Source: Caballeronia sp. dw_19
Lineage (GTDB): Bacteria; Pseudomonadota; Gammaproteobacteria; Burkholderiales; Burkholderiaceae
Assembly (NCBI RefSeq): GCF_018449515.1
Contig: NZ_JAAVUQ010000032.1
Span: 1-64,000, forward strand
DNA length: 64,000 nucleotides
Direction of reading: 5' to 3'
The notes under the pieces were generated by a model. That model did not search any database, was not told the origin of the DNA, and was given only the letters and a program-made list of their open reading frames with translations. Position 1 is the first letter of the stretch. Every line of letters starts with the position of its first letter. This document shows, piece after piece, positions 53,384-61,716 of this stretch. The translations under genes were made by a program, and so were the position numbers.

Positions 53384-54246
53384 AATTGCGTCGAAGCATG
53401 CTCTTTGTTCCTGGTGACAACGCCGGCGGGGTGAGCACCGCGTTTGTGTATAAACCTGACTCAGTCATGTTCGACCTGGAAGATGCGGTCTCACCACGTG
53501 AAAAGGATTCAGCTCGGCTCATGGTGTTTCAGGCCCTACGCCATCCATCTTGGCAGGACATTGAGACCGTCGTCCGGATCAACGAGCTCAACACGGAATA
53601 TGGCCTAAAGGATCTGGAAGTTGCAGTTCGGGGCGGCGCAGATGTGGTGCGTCTGCCCAAAACGGAAACCGCTGACGACATCCATAAACTCGAATCGGAG
53701 GTGGCACGTATCGAAAAAGAGTGCGGCCGCCCACTCGGTGAAACCAAACTCATGGCTGCCATCGAATCGGCCTCGGGCGTTGTCAATGCTGTCGCCATTG
53801 CGGTGGCTTCGCCGCGCATGATAGGGATCGCCATCGCTGGTTTTGACTATCTCGTCGATATGGGAACGCAACGCAGCGATGGATTGGAGCCCGAGCTGTT
53901 CTATGCGCGGGCAGCCGTGCTCAACGCGGCGCGAGCGGCCCACATCGACGCCTTCGACGTAGCATACGGCGACGTGGAGGACGACCAGGGATTTTTGCGT
54001 GAGGTGTCGATTGCGAAGAACCTTGGCTTCAACGGCAAGTCATTGATACATCCGAGACAAGTCTCGCTTTTACACAAAGCCTACGCGCCATCGGCAAAAG
54101 AGCTGGATTACGCGAAACGTATCGTGGCGGCGTCGGAAGATGCCAAGCGAGCTGGGTTGGGGGTGATCTCGCTGGACGGAAAAATGGTTGATCGGCCCGT
54201 GATCCTGAATGCGGAAATGATAATAAAGCGTGCCGAAGCGGCTTAG
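53380..54246 (+). CDS. citE: Citrate lyase beta subunit (citryl-ACP lyase)
   Basis: A 288-residue TIM-barrel lyase that splits citryl-ACP into acetyl-ACP and oxaloacetate. LRRSMLFVPGDNAGGVS, the Mg2+-binding VMFDLEDAVSPREKDSARL, LMAAIESASGVVNAVAIA and GFNGKSLIHPRQVSLLHKAY are all canonical. The ATG at 53380 overlaps the citD stop, so translation is coupled. Confidence 0.94.
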   Translation: MKLRRSMLFVPGDNAGGVSTAFVYKPDSVMFDLEDAVSPREKDSARLMVFQALRHPSWQDIETVVRINELNTEYGLKDLEVAVRGGADVVRLPKTETADDIHKLESEVARIEKECGRPLGETKLMAAIESASGVVNAVAIAVASPRMIGIAIAGFDYLVDMGTQRSDGLEPELFYARAAVLNAARAAHIDAFDVAYGDVEDDQGFLREVSIAKNLGFNGKSLIHPRQVSLLHKAYAPSAKELDYAKRIVAASEDAKRAGLGVISLDGKMVDRPVILNAEMIIKRAEAA

Positions 54247-54272
54247 ACCCATTTGACCCGGAAGGTTAGACT

Positions 54273-55793
54273 ATGACTGATGCTCTTGAAGTCCTAAAGA
54301 AACAGGAGCCCGATCTGGGTCGACTCCGGGTGTTCGCCGGTGCTAACGCACAAACTCATTTTCTGGCGACGGCCGAGCTAAAACTTCATCGAAAGATTTG
54401 CGCATCCCTAGAGGAGGCGATCAGTAAGTCGGAACTCAAAAATGGAATGACAATATCGTTCCATCATGCGTTTCGCGAAGGCGATAAGGTGATCAATACT
54501 GTCGTCGACGCCCTGGCAAAGCTCGGGTTCAAAGACATGACCCTTGCGGCCAGCTCGCTGCTAAGTTGCCACGACCCACTTATCGAACACATCAAGACCG
54601 GGGTAATCACCCGGATCTACACATCCGGCTTGCGTGGCAAGCTGGGCGAAGCAATCTCGAATGGATTGCTGCCGCATCCGGTGCAGATACATTCGCACGG
54701 TGGACGGGTGAATCTGCTTCAAACGGGCGAGCTCGCCATCGATGTCGCTTTCCTTGGAGTGTCTTGTTGCGATGAGTTCGGCAACGCAAGCGGTTCCCAT
54801 GGAAAACTTATTTGCGGGTCGCTTGGTTATGCGATGATCGACGCACAGTACGCCCGAAAAGTGGTCCTGCTGACCGAGGAAATCCAGGCGTTCCCAAGCC
54901 ATCCGGCAAGTATCTCGCAAGACCGGGTCGACTTCGTTGTAACGTTGGCTCAGGTCGGGGACCCCTCCCTTATCAGCTCGGGCGCGACACGCGACACGAA
55001 GGATCCCAGGGACCTCTTGATCGCCGGCCTTGCGGTCGACGTGATCGAGCATTCGGGCTACTTCAACCAGGACTTCTCGCTGCAAACGGGCACGGGCGGA
55101 GCGTCGATTGCAGCAACGCGCTTCCTGGAAGACCGCATGTCGCGCAAGGGAATCACCGCCAGTTTCGCATTGGGTGGGATCACGAGTGGGATGGTGGACC
55201 TCCACAAGAAAAATCTGATAGCAACGATCGTCGATGTACAGTCCTTCGACAGCGACGCTGCGGAATCACTGCGTACGGATACAAACCATATCGAAATTAC
55301 GGCGAACGAATATGCAAATTCGGCTTCGAAAGCCGCATACGTCGATCGGGTAGACGTCGTGATACTTGCCGCGCTTGAGATTGACATCGATTTCAACGTC
55401 AATGTCATTACCGGCTCAGACGGTCTTATGCGTGGCGCATCTGGCGGACATTGCGACGTCGCGGCAGGAGCCAATTTGACAATCATCGTAGTTCCATTGG
55501 TGCGCGGACGTATTCCTTCAGTTGTCCGAAACGTCACGACGCTAGTCACCCCCGGCGAGTCCGTCGGTGTGCTGGTGACTGATCACGGTATCGCCGTCAA
55601 CCCAAAGCGTCCAGAAGTGGAAAAACGTCTGCGCGATGCTGGCTTGCCCGTTGTAACCATTCAGGAACTGCAAAAAAGGGCAATAGCCCTGACTGGCGAA
55701 CCGGAGCCTCTTGAGTTTGAGGACCGTATCGTCGGCGTAATCCGGTATCGCGACGGCAGCGTGATCGATGTTGTTCGCAAAGTTAAGAGCTGA
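54273..55793 (+). CDS. citF: Citrate lyase alpha subunit (citrate:acetyl-ACP transferase)
   Basis: A 506-residue CoA-transferase-fold subunit that exchanges acetyl for citryl on the carrier protein. Visible family segments are GMTISFHHAFREGDKVINTV, VDVAFLGVSCCDEFGNASGS, GTGGASIAATRFLEDRM, FALGGITSGMVDLHKKNLIA and SGGHCDVAAGANLTIIVVPL. The start follows citE by 26 bases with a GGAAGG site. The stop shares bases with the citX start (TGATG). Confidence 0.95.
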   Translation: MTDALEVLKKQEPDLGRLRVFAGANAQTHFLATAELKLHRKICASLEEAISKSELKNGMTISFHHAFREGDKVINTVVDALAKLGFKDMTLAASSLLSCHDPLIEHIKTGVITRIYTSGLRGKLGEAISNGLLPHPVQIHSHGGRVNLLQTGELAIDVAFLGVSCCDEFGNASGSHGKLICGSLGYAMIDAQYARKVVLLTEEIQAFPSHPASISQDRVDFVVTLAQVGDPSLISSGATRDTKDPRDLLIAGLAVDVIEHSGYFNQDFSLQTGTGGASIAATRFLEDRMSRKGITASFALGGITSGMVDLHKKNLIATIVDVQSFDSDAAESLRTDTNHIEITANEYANSASKAAYVDRVDVVILAALEIDIDFNVNVITGSDGLMRGASGGHCDVAAGANLTIIVVPLVRGRIPSVVRNVTTLVTPGESVGVLVTDHGIAVNPKRPEVEKRLRDAGLPVVTIQELQKRAIALTGEPEPLEFEDRIVGVIRYRDGSVIDVVRKVKS

Positions 55794-56338
55794 TGGACCC
55801 GATTAAATGCGACGCGATAGAGAGCATGGTCAGCCTCGAGAAAATCCTGGCTGCACGAGAACATCGCGTCGCCAGGCAGGCCGCCGCCCTTGCTAAATTC
55901 GGGATGTCTGTTGTGTCCGTTACCATCGTCATGCCCGGCCCCGTAAAGGGAGGCCGGTTGGCGCGACGTGCAATGGAGGTTGCGCTCGAGACGTTAGACG
56001 CTTTGTTTGATGCCAGGAGGTGGCTTGTCCAATCGCGCGAAACCTTGTGGGCCGGCACGGGTCCGGAAGCACTGTATGTCGTTGATGCGGATCCGAAAAC
56101 CCTGAAGTCAGTACTGATTGAACTGGAGGACCATCACTCGATAGGCAGACTGTGGGATTTGGACGTGATCGGAGTCCTGGAAGGCGGTCTATCACGCAAA
56201 GCCTTTGGATATTCGCCGCGACGGTGCCTGGTGTGCGATCGACCGGCACGCGATTGCGGACGATCACAGCGGCATCCGACGTATGAGTTATTGGCTTTAA
56301 TAGAGGCTATGGTGACCAAGTATGACTCGCGCTCATAG
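55793..56338 (+). CDS. citX: Apo-citrate lyase phosphoribosyl-dephospho-CoA transferase
   Basis: A 181-residue enzyme that attaches the prosthetic group to CitD. VSVTIVMPGPVKGGRLARRA, IGRLWDLDVIG and the cysteine-rich end RRCLVCDRPARDCGRSQRHP are family marks. The ATG overlaps the citF stop by one base. citG, which makes the prosthetic-group precursor, is absent from the window and would have to be supplied elsewhere (for example by a malonate-decarboxylase MdcB homologue). Confidence 0.92.
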   Translation: MDPIKCDAIESMVSLEKILAAREHRVARQAAALAKFGMSVVSVTIVMPGPVKGGRLARRAMEVALETLDALFDARRWLVQSRETLWAGTGPEALYVVDADPKTLKSVLIELEDHHSIGRLWDLDVIGVLEGGLSRKAFGYSPRRCLVCDRPARDCGRSQRHPTYELLALIEAMVTKYDSRS

Positions 56339-56549
56339 CGCTTGGTCCCAATACTGTTCACTTGATAAGAAAGGTCTGCGAAAATATCGCACCATTTCAC
56401 AAATTTATTACGATTTGGTATGCGAACCGTATTACATACCAACATGAAGTATGTCGAACGTCTCGCACACGATAGGCATCGACTCATCCAATACACGTCC
56501 GATCCGAAGACACTCGTTAGAGAAGAAACGCCAGTGCTCCGTCTGCCAA

Positions 56550-56569
56550 GGTTCTGTCGCGACAGAACC
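56550..56569. repeat. Perfect 20-base palindrome resembling two abutted IS6-like ends
   Basis: GGTTCTGTCGCGACAGAACC is its own reverse complement. Its first 11 bases equal the first 11 of the IS6-like terminal repeat at 4457-4473 read outward (GGTTCTGTCGC). Confidence 0.45.
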
Positions 56570-56676
56570 GGAAGCTTCAACCGCGGAGCGCCACAGTAAC
56601 CACAATGAGAGCCGAGAAGATCAGCGTCGGGGCGAGATGCCCGCGCGATCACCGGAAAACTATTTCGGTGGTCGTT

Positions 56677-56697
56677 TTCATTTCTTTTTGAAATGAA
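56677..56697. promoter_or_regulatory. Inverted repeat TTCATTTC-N5-GAAATGAA
   Basis: Two perfect 8-base arms flank five T residues. It is too AT-rich for a typical intrinsic terminator stem. It could be a regulator site for the carrier gene at 56857 or a weak terminator for citX. Confidence 0.4.
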
Positions 56698-56788
56698 TTT
56701 AAGCCAGATCGTTCAGGCAGTCCGCTTTTTCAGGGCATAAGGCGTGGAATTTTTTTGTTTACTTGTTCAGATTGTGTGACGATCATAT

Positions 56789-56803
56789 ATTCATGAAATG
56801 AAT
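56789..56803. promoter_or_regulatory. Inverted repeat ATTCAT-GAA-ATGAAT
   Basis: Six-base perfect arms lie 54 bases before the carrier start. It shares GAAATGAAT with the repeat at 56677-56697, so one regulator may bind both. Confidence 0.45.
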
Positions 56804-56856
56804 CCGCCCACACGACCGGGCACGCCCGGTCCCGTCGCCCAAAAAGGAAGTGGTAA

Positions 56857-58089
56857 ATGTCGAATATCGTTGAGACCCTGGCCACTCGGGCCAGAGTTAC
56901 CGTGCGCTGGCGGTGGGCCGTCGTGATCGTGCTCTTCGGTGCGGTCGTGGTGGGGTTTTTCGATCGCATCAGCGTGGCCGTCCTGTTTACCAACGCCGAT
57001 TTCTATACGAGCATCGGCACGGGCTTCAATCCCGCGAAGCTCGGTTTTCTGATGTCCGGCTTTCTGCTTGCCTACGGTTTCTCGTCCCTCGCGCTCAGCG
57101 TGGTCGGCGACATCTTCGGCCAGAGCCGCACCCTCGCTGCCATCGCCGCGCTGTGGGGCGTGTTCATGGCGGCGATGGGCGCATCGAGTTCTTATGCCGC
57201 CATGATGTTCCTGCGCATTGCACTGGGCATCACGGAAGGTCCGCAGTTCTCGTTGATCTCGAAGGTCGTCCACCGCTGGTTTCCGGAAGGCGAACGCGGC
57301 CGCGCCAATTCGGTGTGGATGGTGGGGAGCCCGATAGGCTCGGCCATTGGATTTCCCCTCTCCCTGTGGCTCGTGCACAGCTATGGCTGGCGCGCGCTCT
57401 TCTTCGTGTTCGGCGCGCTCAGCTTCTTCTTCATGTCTCCGCTGATCTTCGCGGTTACCAGGGACCGCAAGGAGGCCATGCCGATCGAAACGGTGGCCGC
57501 GCCCAAGCAGAAAGTGGACTTGAGCCTGTTCCTGGGGAACTATCGCTTCTGGCTCGTCACCCTATATGGATGCGGTCTGCTGATGTATCTCTGGGGCTTG
57601 AACAGCTGGCTGCCGACCTATCTGGAACGCTCGCGCCATTTCAATTTGCACGACATGGGCATCTATTCGTCGCTGCCGTTCATCCTGATGTTCATCGGCG
57701 AAGTCGCTTCGGGCTTCATTTCCGATCGTCTGGGCAAGCGCGCGCTGCTGTGCGCCATCGGTCTCTTCGGCGCGGGTTGTCTGCTTTACGTGGGCACCAT
57801 CATCGCCGATCCTCACCTCGCGGCAATCGTCATCGCCCTGAGCGCCGGTTGTTGGGGCATCGGGTTGCCCGCGCAATACGCACTGGCCATGGACATCATC
57901 CCGGCGCCCGTGATCGCCACCGGCATCGGCGTGCTGAACGGCATCAGCAATCTGACGGGTGCGTGCGCGCCCGCGTTGATCGGCTGGATTGTCGGGCGTA
58001 CCGGAAGCTTCCAGACGGGGCTGCTCGTGATCGTGTTCGCCAGCGTGCTGGGTTCATTGGTGATCCTGCCGCTTGCGAGGCGGTATTGA
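56857..58089 (+). CDS. MFS transporter of the N-heterocycle-like cluster
   Basis: A 410-residue major facilitator with twelve predicted helices. FFDRISVAVLFTNADFYTSI marks the first helix, LRIALGITEGPQFSLISKVV the fourth, and VHRWFPEGERGRANSVWMVG the following loop. The family style is that of anion:cation symporters importing aromatic or heterocyclic carboxylates. The asparaginase-like gene follows 37 bases later. Two inverted repeats upstream suggest regulation by a dimeric repressor. Confidence 0.88.
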   Translation: MSNIVETLATRARVTVRWRWAVVIVLFGAVVVGFFDRISVAVLFTNADFYTSIGTGFNPAKLGFLMSGFLLAYGFSSLALSVVGDIFGQSRTLAAIAALWGVFMAAMGASSSYAAMMFLRIALGITEGPQFSLISKVVHRWFPEGERGRANSVWMVGSPIGSAIGFPLSLWLVHSYGWRALFFVFGALSFFFMSPLIFAVTRDRKEAMPIETVAAPKQKVDLSLFLGNYRFWLVTLYGCGLLMYLWGLNSWLPTYLERSRHFNLHDMGIYSSLPFILMFIGEVASGFISDRLGKRALLCAIGLFGAGCLLYVGTIIADPHLAAIVIALSAGCWGIGLPAQYALAMDIIPAPVIATGIGVLNGISNLTGACAPALIGWIVGRTGSFQTGLLVIVFASVLGSLVILPLARRY

Positions 58090-58126
58090 CCGGCCATAGC
58101 GCCGTGACACATCGGGAAACGAACAT

Positions 58127-59830
58127 ATGACAGGACGAAGCAAGGTTCGCATTGCGCACCTGAGCGGCCCGACCGCCACCATCCAGAACACACCGCCGCT
58201 CGTTACCTCCAACAAGGCGCGGGCGCGGCACGGCCTGCCCGCCCGTGCCGATGCCGACGGCAGGCCGATGAAGTTCGATGCGCTGCGTGCACAACGGCTC
58301 GCGGCCCCGGTCAGGGTCTACGTGGAGCAGTTCTCGGCGCATCCGCTCGAGGCGGACGCCGCTGAACTCTATGGCTCGCCGGACGGCTACCTTGGCACGG
58401 ACGGCGCGTTCAGCAAGGAGCGGCGCGACGACAGCGACAAAGCCGTGTATGAAATAGAGCTTTCCCCCGAGGACGGTCTCTATCCGCTGCCCTACATGGC
58501 GCTGCAAGCCGATGGCAGCGCGTGGGAAGAGGAGATGGCGGTACCGGGCGGCGCGGAGGAGAAGGCGCGCCAGGGCTTTTTCCCGGACGGCTCGCGCAGC
58601 TTCGAGGAAATCGACCGGCTGTCGATCGAAGGCGCCGGCACCGCCAGTGCCATTTCATCGCGGGCCGAGGTGGACTTCTATCGAGTGATGCCACCCGGAG
58701 GCTTCAAAACGGGGCTGCCGGCTGCCTTGCGCACGGACGTCGGCAGCGGCGACATCGCGCCGGAAAAACGCGGCCGGCATTTCAACGGCTACCGGCCCTA
58801 TCACCTGGCAAGCGCACCGCGCCGGCCATCGCTCGCCAAGATCACGAACGATGCGCAAGCCATCGCAGGCAGCGGCAAGTATGACGGGCTCATCTGGACC
58901 CAGGGCAGTCCGCAACTCGAGGAAACCGTCTACTGGTTCAACCTGCTGATCGATACGACGCTGCCTATCTGCGGCAATGCCGCGCAGCGCCCGCACGGCC
59001 AGATGAGCGCCGATGGTCCGCAGAACATCGTGGATTCCATCGCCTTCGTCCAGTCGGGTATCTGGAAGGACGCCGCGGGCAGGAACCGTTGCGGGACCGT
59101 CGTGGTGCAGGAACAGCAGTACTTCGCGGCCCGTGAGGTGACAAAGGTCGACGCGCGCCCAGGCGGCTATCGGGCAACGGGCGGCCACGGAGGCATCCTC
59201 GGCCAGACGAGCCACACGGGACAGACCGCGCTGATGTATCTGCCAGCCTATAAGCATACCTATCTGTCCGATGTGAACATCAGCAAGCTTCCGTCCTCGA
59301 ACCGTGCCGTGCGGAGGACGAACGGCACGCTGGAGCTTGTCGACATCACGGTGAAAGACCGCGACGGCAAGCTGACCGAAGAGGCGATCCCGTCGGTATC
59401 CATCATCAAGGACGGAAGCTATCTGGACGAGGAATACGATTCGGTATCGGACGACGCGGAGGACCTCATCGCGCTGATCGAATACAAGCTCAGCCTCGGG
59501 CGCCTGACCGGCTTTGTTGCCGAGGGACTCGTGCCCTATGGGCGCCTGCCCTCCTCATTGCGCGACAGGCTGGTGGTCAAGGCCGCATTCAGCGGCATAC
59601 CCACAGTCCGCGTGGGACGTGGCGCGCCGGAAGGCTTCGCCGATCGTTTCCCGTTCACCCTTGCCGGTTCGAACCTGACCGCCATCAAGGCCCGTCTTGC
59701 CTTGATGGCTTGCCTGATGAAGTTCGGCGCGTTGCCGATCGCGACGGACCCCGCCAACCCGACCGACGCCGAGAAGGCCGCCACCACCGCCGCGCTGGAG
59801 CAGTACCAGGCCGTGTTCGATTCTCACTGA
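58127..59830 (+). CDS. Asparaginase-like amidohydrolase with long N-terminal region
   Basis: A 567-residue protein. The central part (about residues 245-310) has LIWTQGSPQLEETVYWFNLL and GQMSADGPQNIVDSIAFVQS, which parallel the TGTDTMEETA and SADGPxN motifs of bacterial L-asparaginases. A C-terminal half follows with LIALIEYKLSLGRLTGFVAE and GAPEGFADRFPFTLAG. The first 240 residues lack the usual N-terminal TGGTI motif, and the protein is far longer than the 330-350 residues usual for asparaginase. It probably hydrolyses an amide or cyclic imide other than asparagine, linked to the ring-degrading neighbours. No signal peptide. Confidence 0.75.
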   Translation: MTGRSKVRIAHLSGPTATIQNTPPLVTSNKARARHGLPARADADGRPMKFDALRAQRLAAPVRVYVEQFSAHPLEADAAELYGSPDGYLGTDGAFSKERRDDSDKAVYEIELSPEDGLYPLPYMALQADGSAWEEEMAVPGGAEEKARQGFFPDGSRSFEEIDRLSIEGAGTASAISSRAEVDFYRVMPPGGFKTGLPAALRTDVGSGDIAPEKRGRHFNGYRPYHLASAPRRPSLAKITNDAQAIAGSGKYDGLIWTQGSPQLEETVYWFNLLIDTTLPICGNAAQRPHGQMSADGPQNIVDSIAFVQSGIWKDAAGRNRCGTVVVQEQQYFAAREVTKVDARPGGYRATGGHGGILGQTSHTGQTALMYLPAYKHTYLSDVNISKLPSSNRAVRRTNGTLELVDITVKDRDGKLTEEAIPSVSIIKDGSYLDEEYDSVSDDAEDLIALIEYKLSLGRLTGFVAEGLVPYGRLPSSLRDRLVVKAAFSGIPTVRVGRGAPEGFADRFPFTLAGSNLTAIKARLALMACLMKFGALPIATDPANPTDAEKAATTAALEQYQAVFDSH

Positions 59831-59842
59831 GGGAGCAGCCTT

Positions 59843-60433
59843 CTACATGCCCGAGCGGCCGTCCCAGCGCCGCACGGCCCGCGCATCGATGTCGAAGAGA
59901 TCCAGCACGCGGCCGAGCGTATGGTCGACCATCTCCTCGAGCGTCGCGGGCTTGGCGTAGAACGCGGGTACCGGTGGATAGACGATCGCCCCGGCGTCGG
60001 TGACGGCCGCCATGCTGCGGATATGACCCGCGTGCAGCGGCGTCTCGCGCACCATGAGCACGAGGCGCCTGCGTTCCTTGAGCATGACATCGGCCGCGCG
60101 CGATATCAGCGAGCCGGTACAGCCCGTGGCGATCTCGGAGAGCGTCTTGATCGAGCACGGCGCCACGATCATGCCGTCCACACGAAACGATCCGCTCGAG
60201 ATCGCGGCGCCGATATCCGCATTGGGATACGACATGTCCGCAAGCGCCTGCAGGTCGGTCATTCGCAATGACGTCTCGTGCGAGAGGGTCACTTGCGCCG
60301 AACGGCTCATGACCAGGTGCGATTCCACTTCCGCCCTTCGCAACATCTGCAGAAGGCGCACGCCATAGATCGCTCCGGACGCGCCGCTGATCCCCACCAC
60401 GATACGGCGCCGCGATCCGGACCGGTCATTCAT
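59843..60433 (-). CDS. ubiX: UbiX-type flavin prenyltransferase
   Basis: A 196-residue protein that prenylates FMN to the cofactor used by UbiD decarboxylases. RRIVVGISGASGAIYGVRLL, the VAPCSIKTLSEIATGCTGSL block and LKERRRLVLMVRETPLHAGH are canonical. AGGAGAG lies 6 bases before the ATG at 60433. No UbiD-type decarboxylase is visible in the window; it may lie just beyond the right edge or elsewhere. Converges on the asparaginase-like gene with a 12-base gap. Confidence 0.93.
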   Translation of the reverse strand: MNDRSGSRRRIVVGISGASGAIYGVRLLQMLRRAEVESHLVMSRSAQVTLSHETSLRMTDLQALADMSYPNADIGAAISSGSFRVDGMIVAPCSIKTLSEIATGCTGSLISRAADVMLKERRRLVLMVRETPLHAGHIRSMAAVTDAGAIVYPPVPAFYAKPATLEEMVDHTLGRVLDLFDIDARAVRRWDGRSGM

Positions 60434-60490
60434 CTCGCTCTCCTGCCTCTGTTGTTCTCATGCGGCACCATGAGCGATGAAGCAAATCGC

Positions 60491-61708
60491 TCAGTCGATG
60501 GCCTTGGACTGGATCACGCTTTGCAGCAGCGACGTACGCATGAGGAACGCGGTATGCCGCGCCGGGTCGGCCGCGGTGGCGGCAAGATCGGCGAGATGAC
60601 GCTGCCGCTCCGCCGGATCCTTTTCTTCCAGGCGCTTCTTGTTCGCCACGGTCTGCTGCTGCACGAACTCGATGTTCAGGGTTCTGCGGCGTCTTTCATA
60701 GCGGTCGAGAACCGGCGCCTCGGCATTGCCGTCAGGACATAGCGCGAAGGTATCGGCGAGTTCCAGCGCATCATGGATCCCGCAGTTCAGGCCCAGGCCC
60801 CCGATCGGGTTGTTGACGTGGCTGGCGTCGCCCGCGAGGAACACCCGATTGACCCGGAACGACTTCGCCACCCGCTGATGCACGCGGTACAGGTTGCGAT
60901 GCAGGAGCGGGTAAGTCTCACCGCCCAGGTCCAGAATCCGGTTGAGCCGCCGCTGCGCTTCCTCGTCGCTCATGACCGCTTCATCGGCAACGTCGACCGG
61001 CGCCGGAAATACCGCGCGCCAGCGGCCCTTCATGTCGTCGCCCGCGATCTTGAACAGGTTGCCCCATTCGACCGGGTCGGCCAGATAGCTCCGGTACGAG
61101 CACCCTATCGCCTTTTCGAAATCGAACGACGTGGTCAGCACGAGGAACCGTTCGGGCCATGTGTAGCCTTCGAATTCGATGTCGAGCTTCTTGCGCACCG
61201 TGCTGCGTCCGCCGTCCGCGCCCACGAGGAAAGCGCCGGAGACGCGCTCCGTGCGGCCGTCGCTTTCGACAGTCACGGTCACGCCGCTCGCGTCCTGCGT
61301 GAGTTCGGTCACGGCGGCGCCGAACCGCACGTCGACATCGGCGCACTGCTTCAGGTGCCGCAGGCCGATATTGACCAGCTTGTGCTGCTCGGTTTGCACG
61401 ACGAACGGAAAGGCCGTGCGCTCGCGCAATACATCGTGGTCGAAACGCGCCACCAGCTCATGCGCGGCCTGATCCCAGAAGTCGAAGTAACGGGCCACCA
61501 GCCCCGAGGCGATGAACTCGTCGATGATGCCGAGACTCGCGATCATCTCCAGGGTGGACGGATGCGTGGTGGCGGCGCGCGGGCTGCAATCCACCTCTTT
61601 CTCCGCCTCGAGCAGCGTCACCGCGAAGCCGCGCTGCGCGCAGGCAAGCGCGGTCACAATGCCAACCGGGCCGCCGCCGACGACGATAATTCTTTGCTGC
61701 CGTGTCAT
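60491..61708 (-). CDS. Class A FAD-dependent aromatic monooxygenase
   Basis: A 405-residue flavoprotein of the p-hydroxybenzoate-hydroxylase fold. RIIVVGGGPVGIVTALACAQ is the FAD dinucleotide fold, SGAFLVGADGGRSTVRKKLD the DG motif and VFLAGDASHVNNPIGGLGLN the GD motif with the flavin ribityl site. It would hydroxylate an electron-rich aromatic or pyridine ring using NAD(P)H and O2. GAGGAGCAGG precedes the ATG at 61708, which lies 8 bases after the enamidase gene. Relatives include 6-hydroxynicotinate and 3-hydroxybenzoate hydroxylases. Confidence 0.9.
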   Translation of the reverse strand: MTRQQRIIVVGGGPVGIVTALACAQRGFAVTLLEAEKEVDCSPRAATTHPSTLEMIASLGIIDEFIASGLVARYFDFWDQAAHELVARFDHDVLRERTAFPFVVQTEQHKLVNIGLRHLKQCADVDVRFGAAVTELTQDASGVTVTVESDGRTERVSGAFLVGADGGRSTVRKKLDIEFEGYTWPERFLVLTTSFDFEKAIGCSYRSYLADPVEWGNLFKIAGDDMKGRWRAVFPAPVDVADEAVMSDEEAQRRLNRILDLGGETYPLLHRNLYRVHQRVAKSFRVNRVFLAGDASHVNNPIGGLGLNCGIHDALELADTFALCPDGNAEAPVLDRYERRRRTLNIEFVQQQTVANKKRLEEKDPAERQRHLADLAATAADPARHTAFLMRTSLLQSVIQSKAID

Positions 61709-61716
61709 CCTGCTCC

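Larger units (their letters stand above)
56339..56856. other. AT-richer intergenic region with several inverted repeats
   Basis: About 520 bases between citX and the MFS gene of the next cluster. It holds a 20-base perfect palindrome (56550-56569) and two GAAATGAAT-type inverted repeats (56677-56697, 56789-56803). No protein-coding frame is recognised. Confidence 0.5.

Noticed and set aside
56690..56700. The TTCATTTC hairpin as a standard intrinsic terminator for citX
   Set aside because: The stem is AT-rich and the T run is in the loop rather than after the stem, so it does not fit a Rho-independent terminator.
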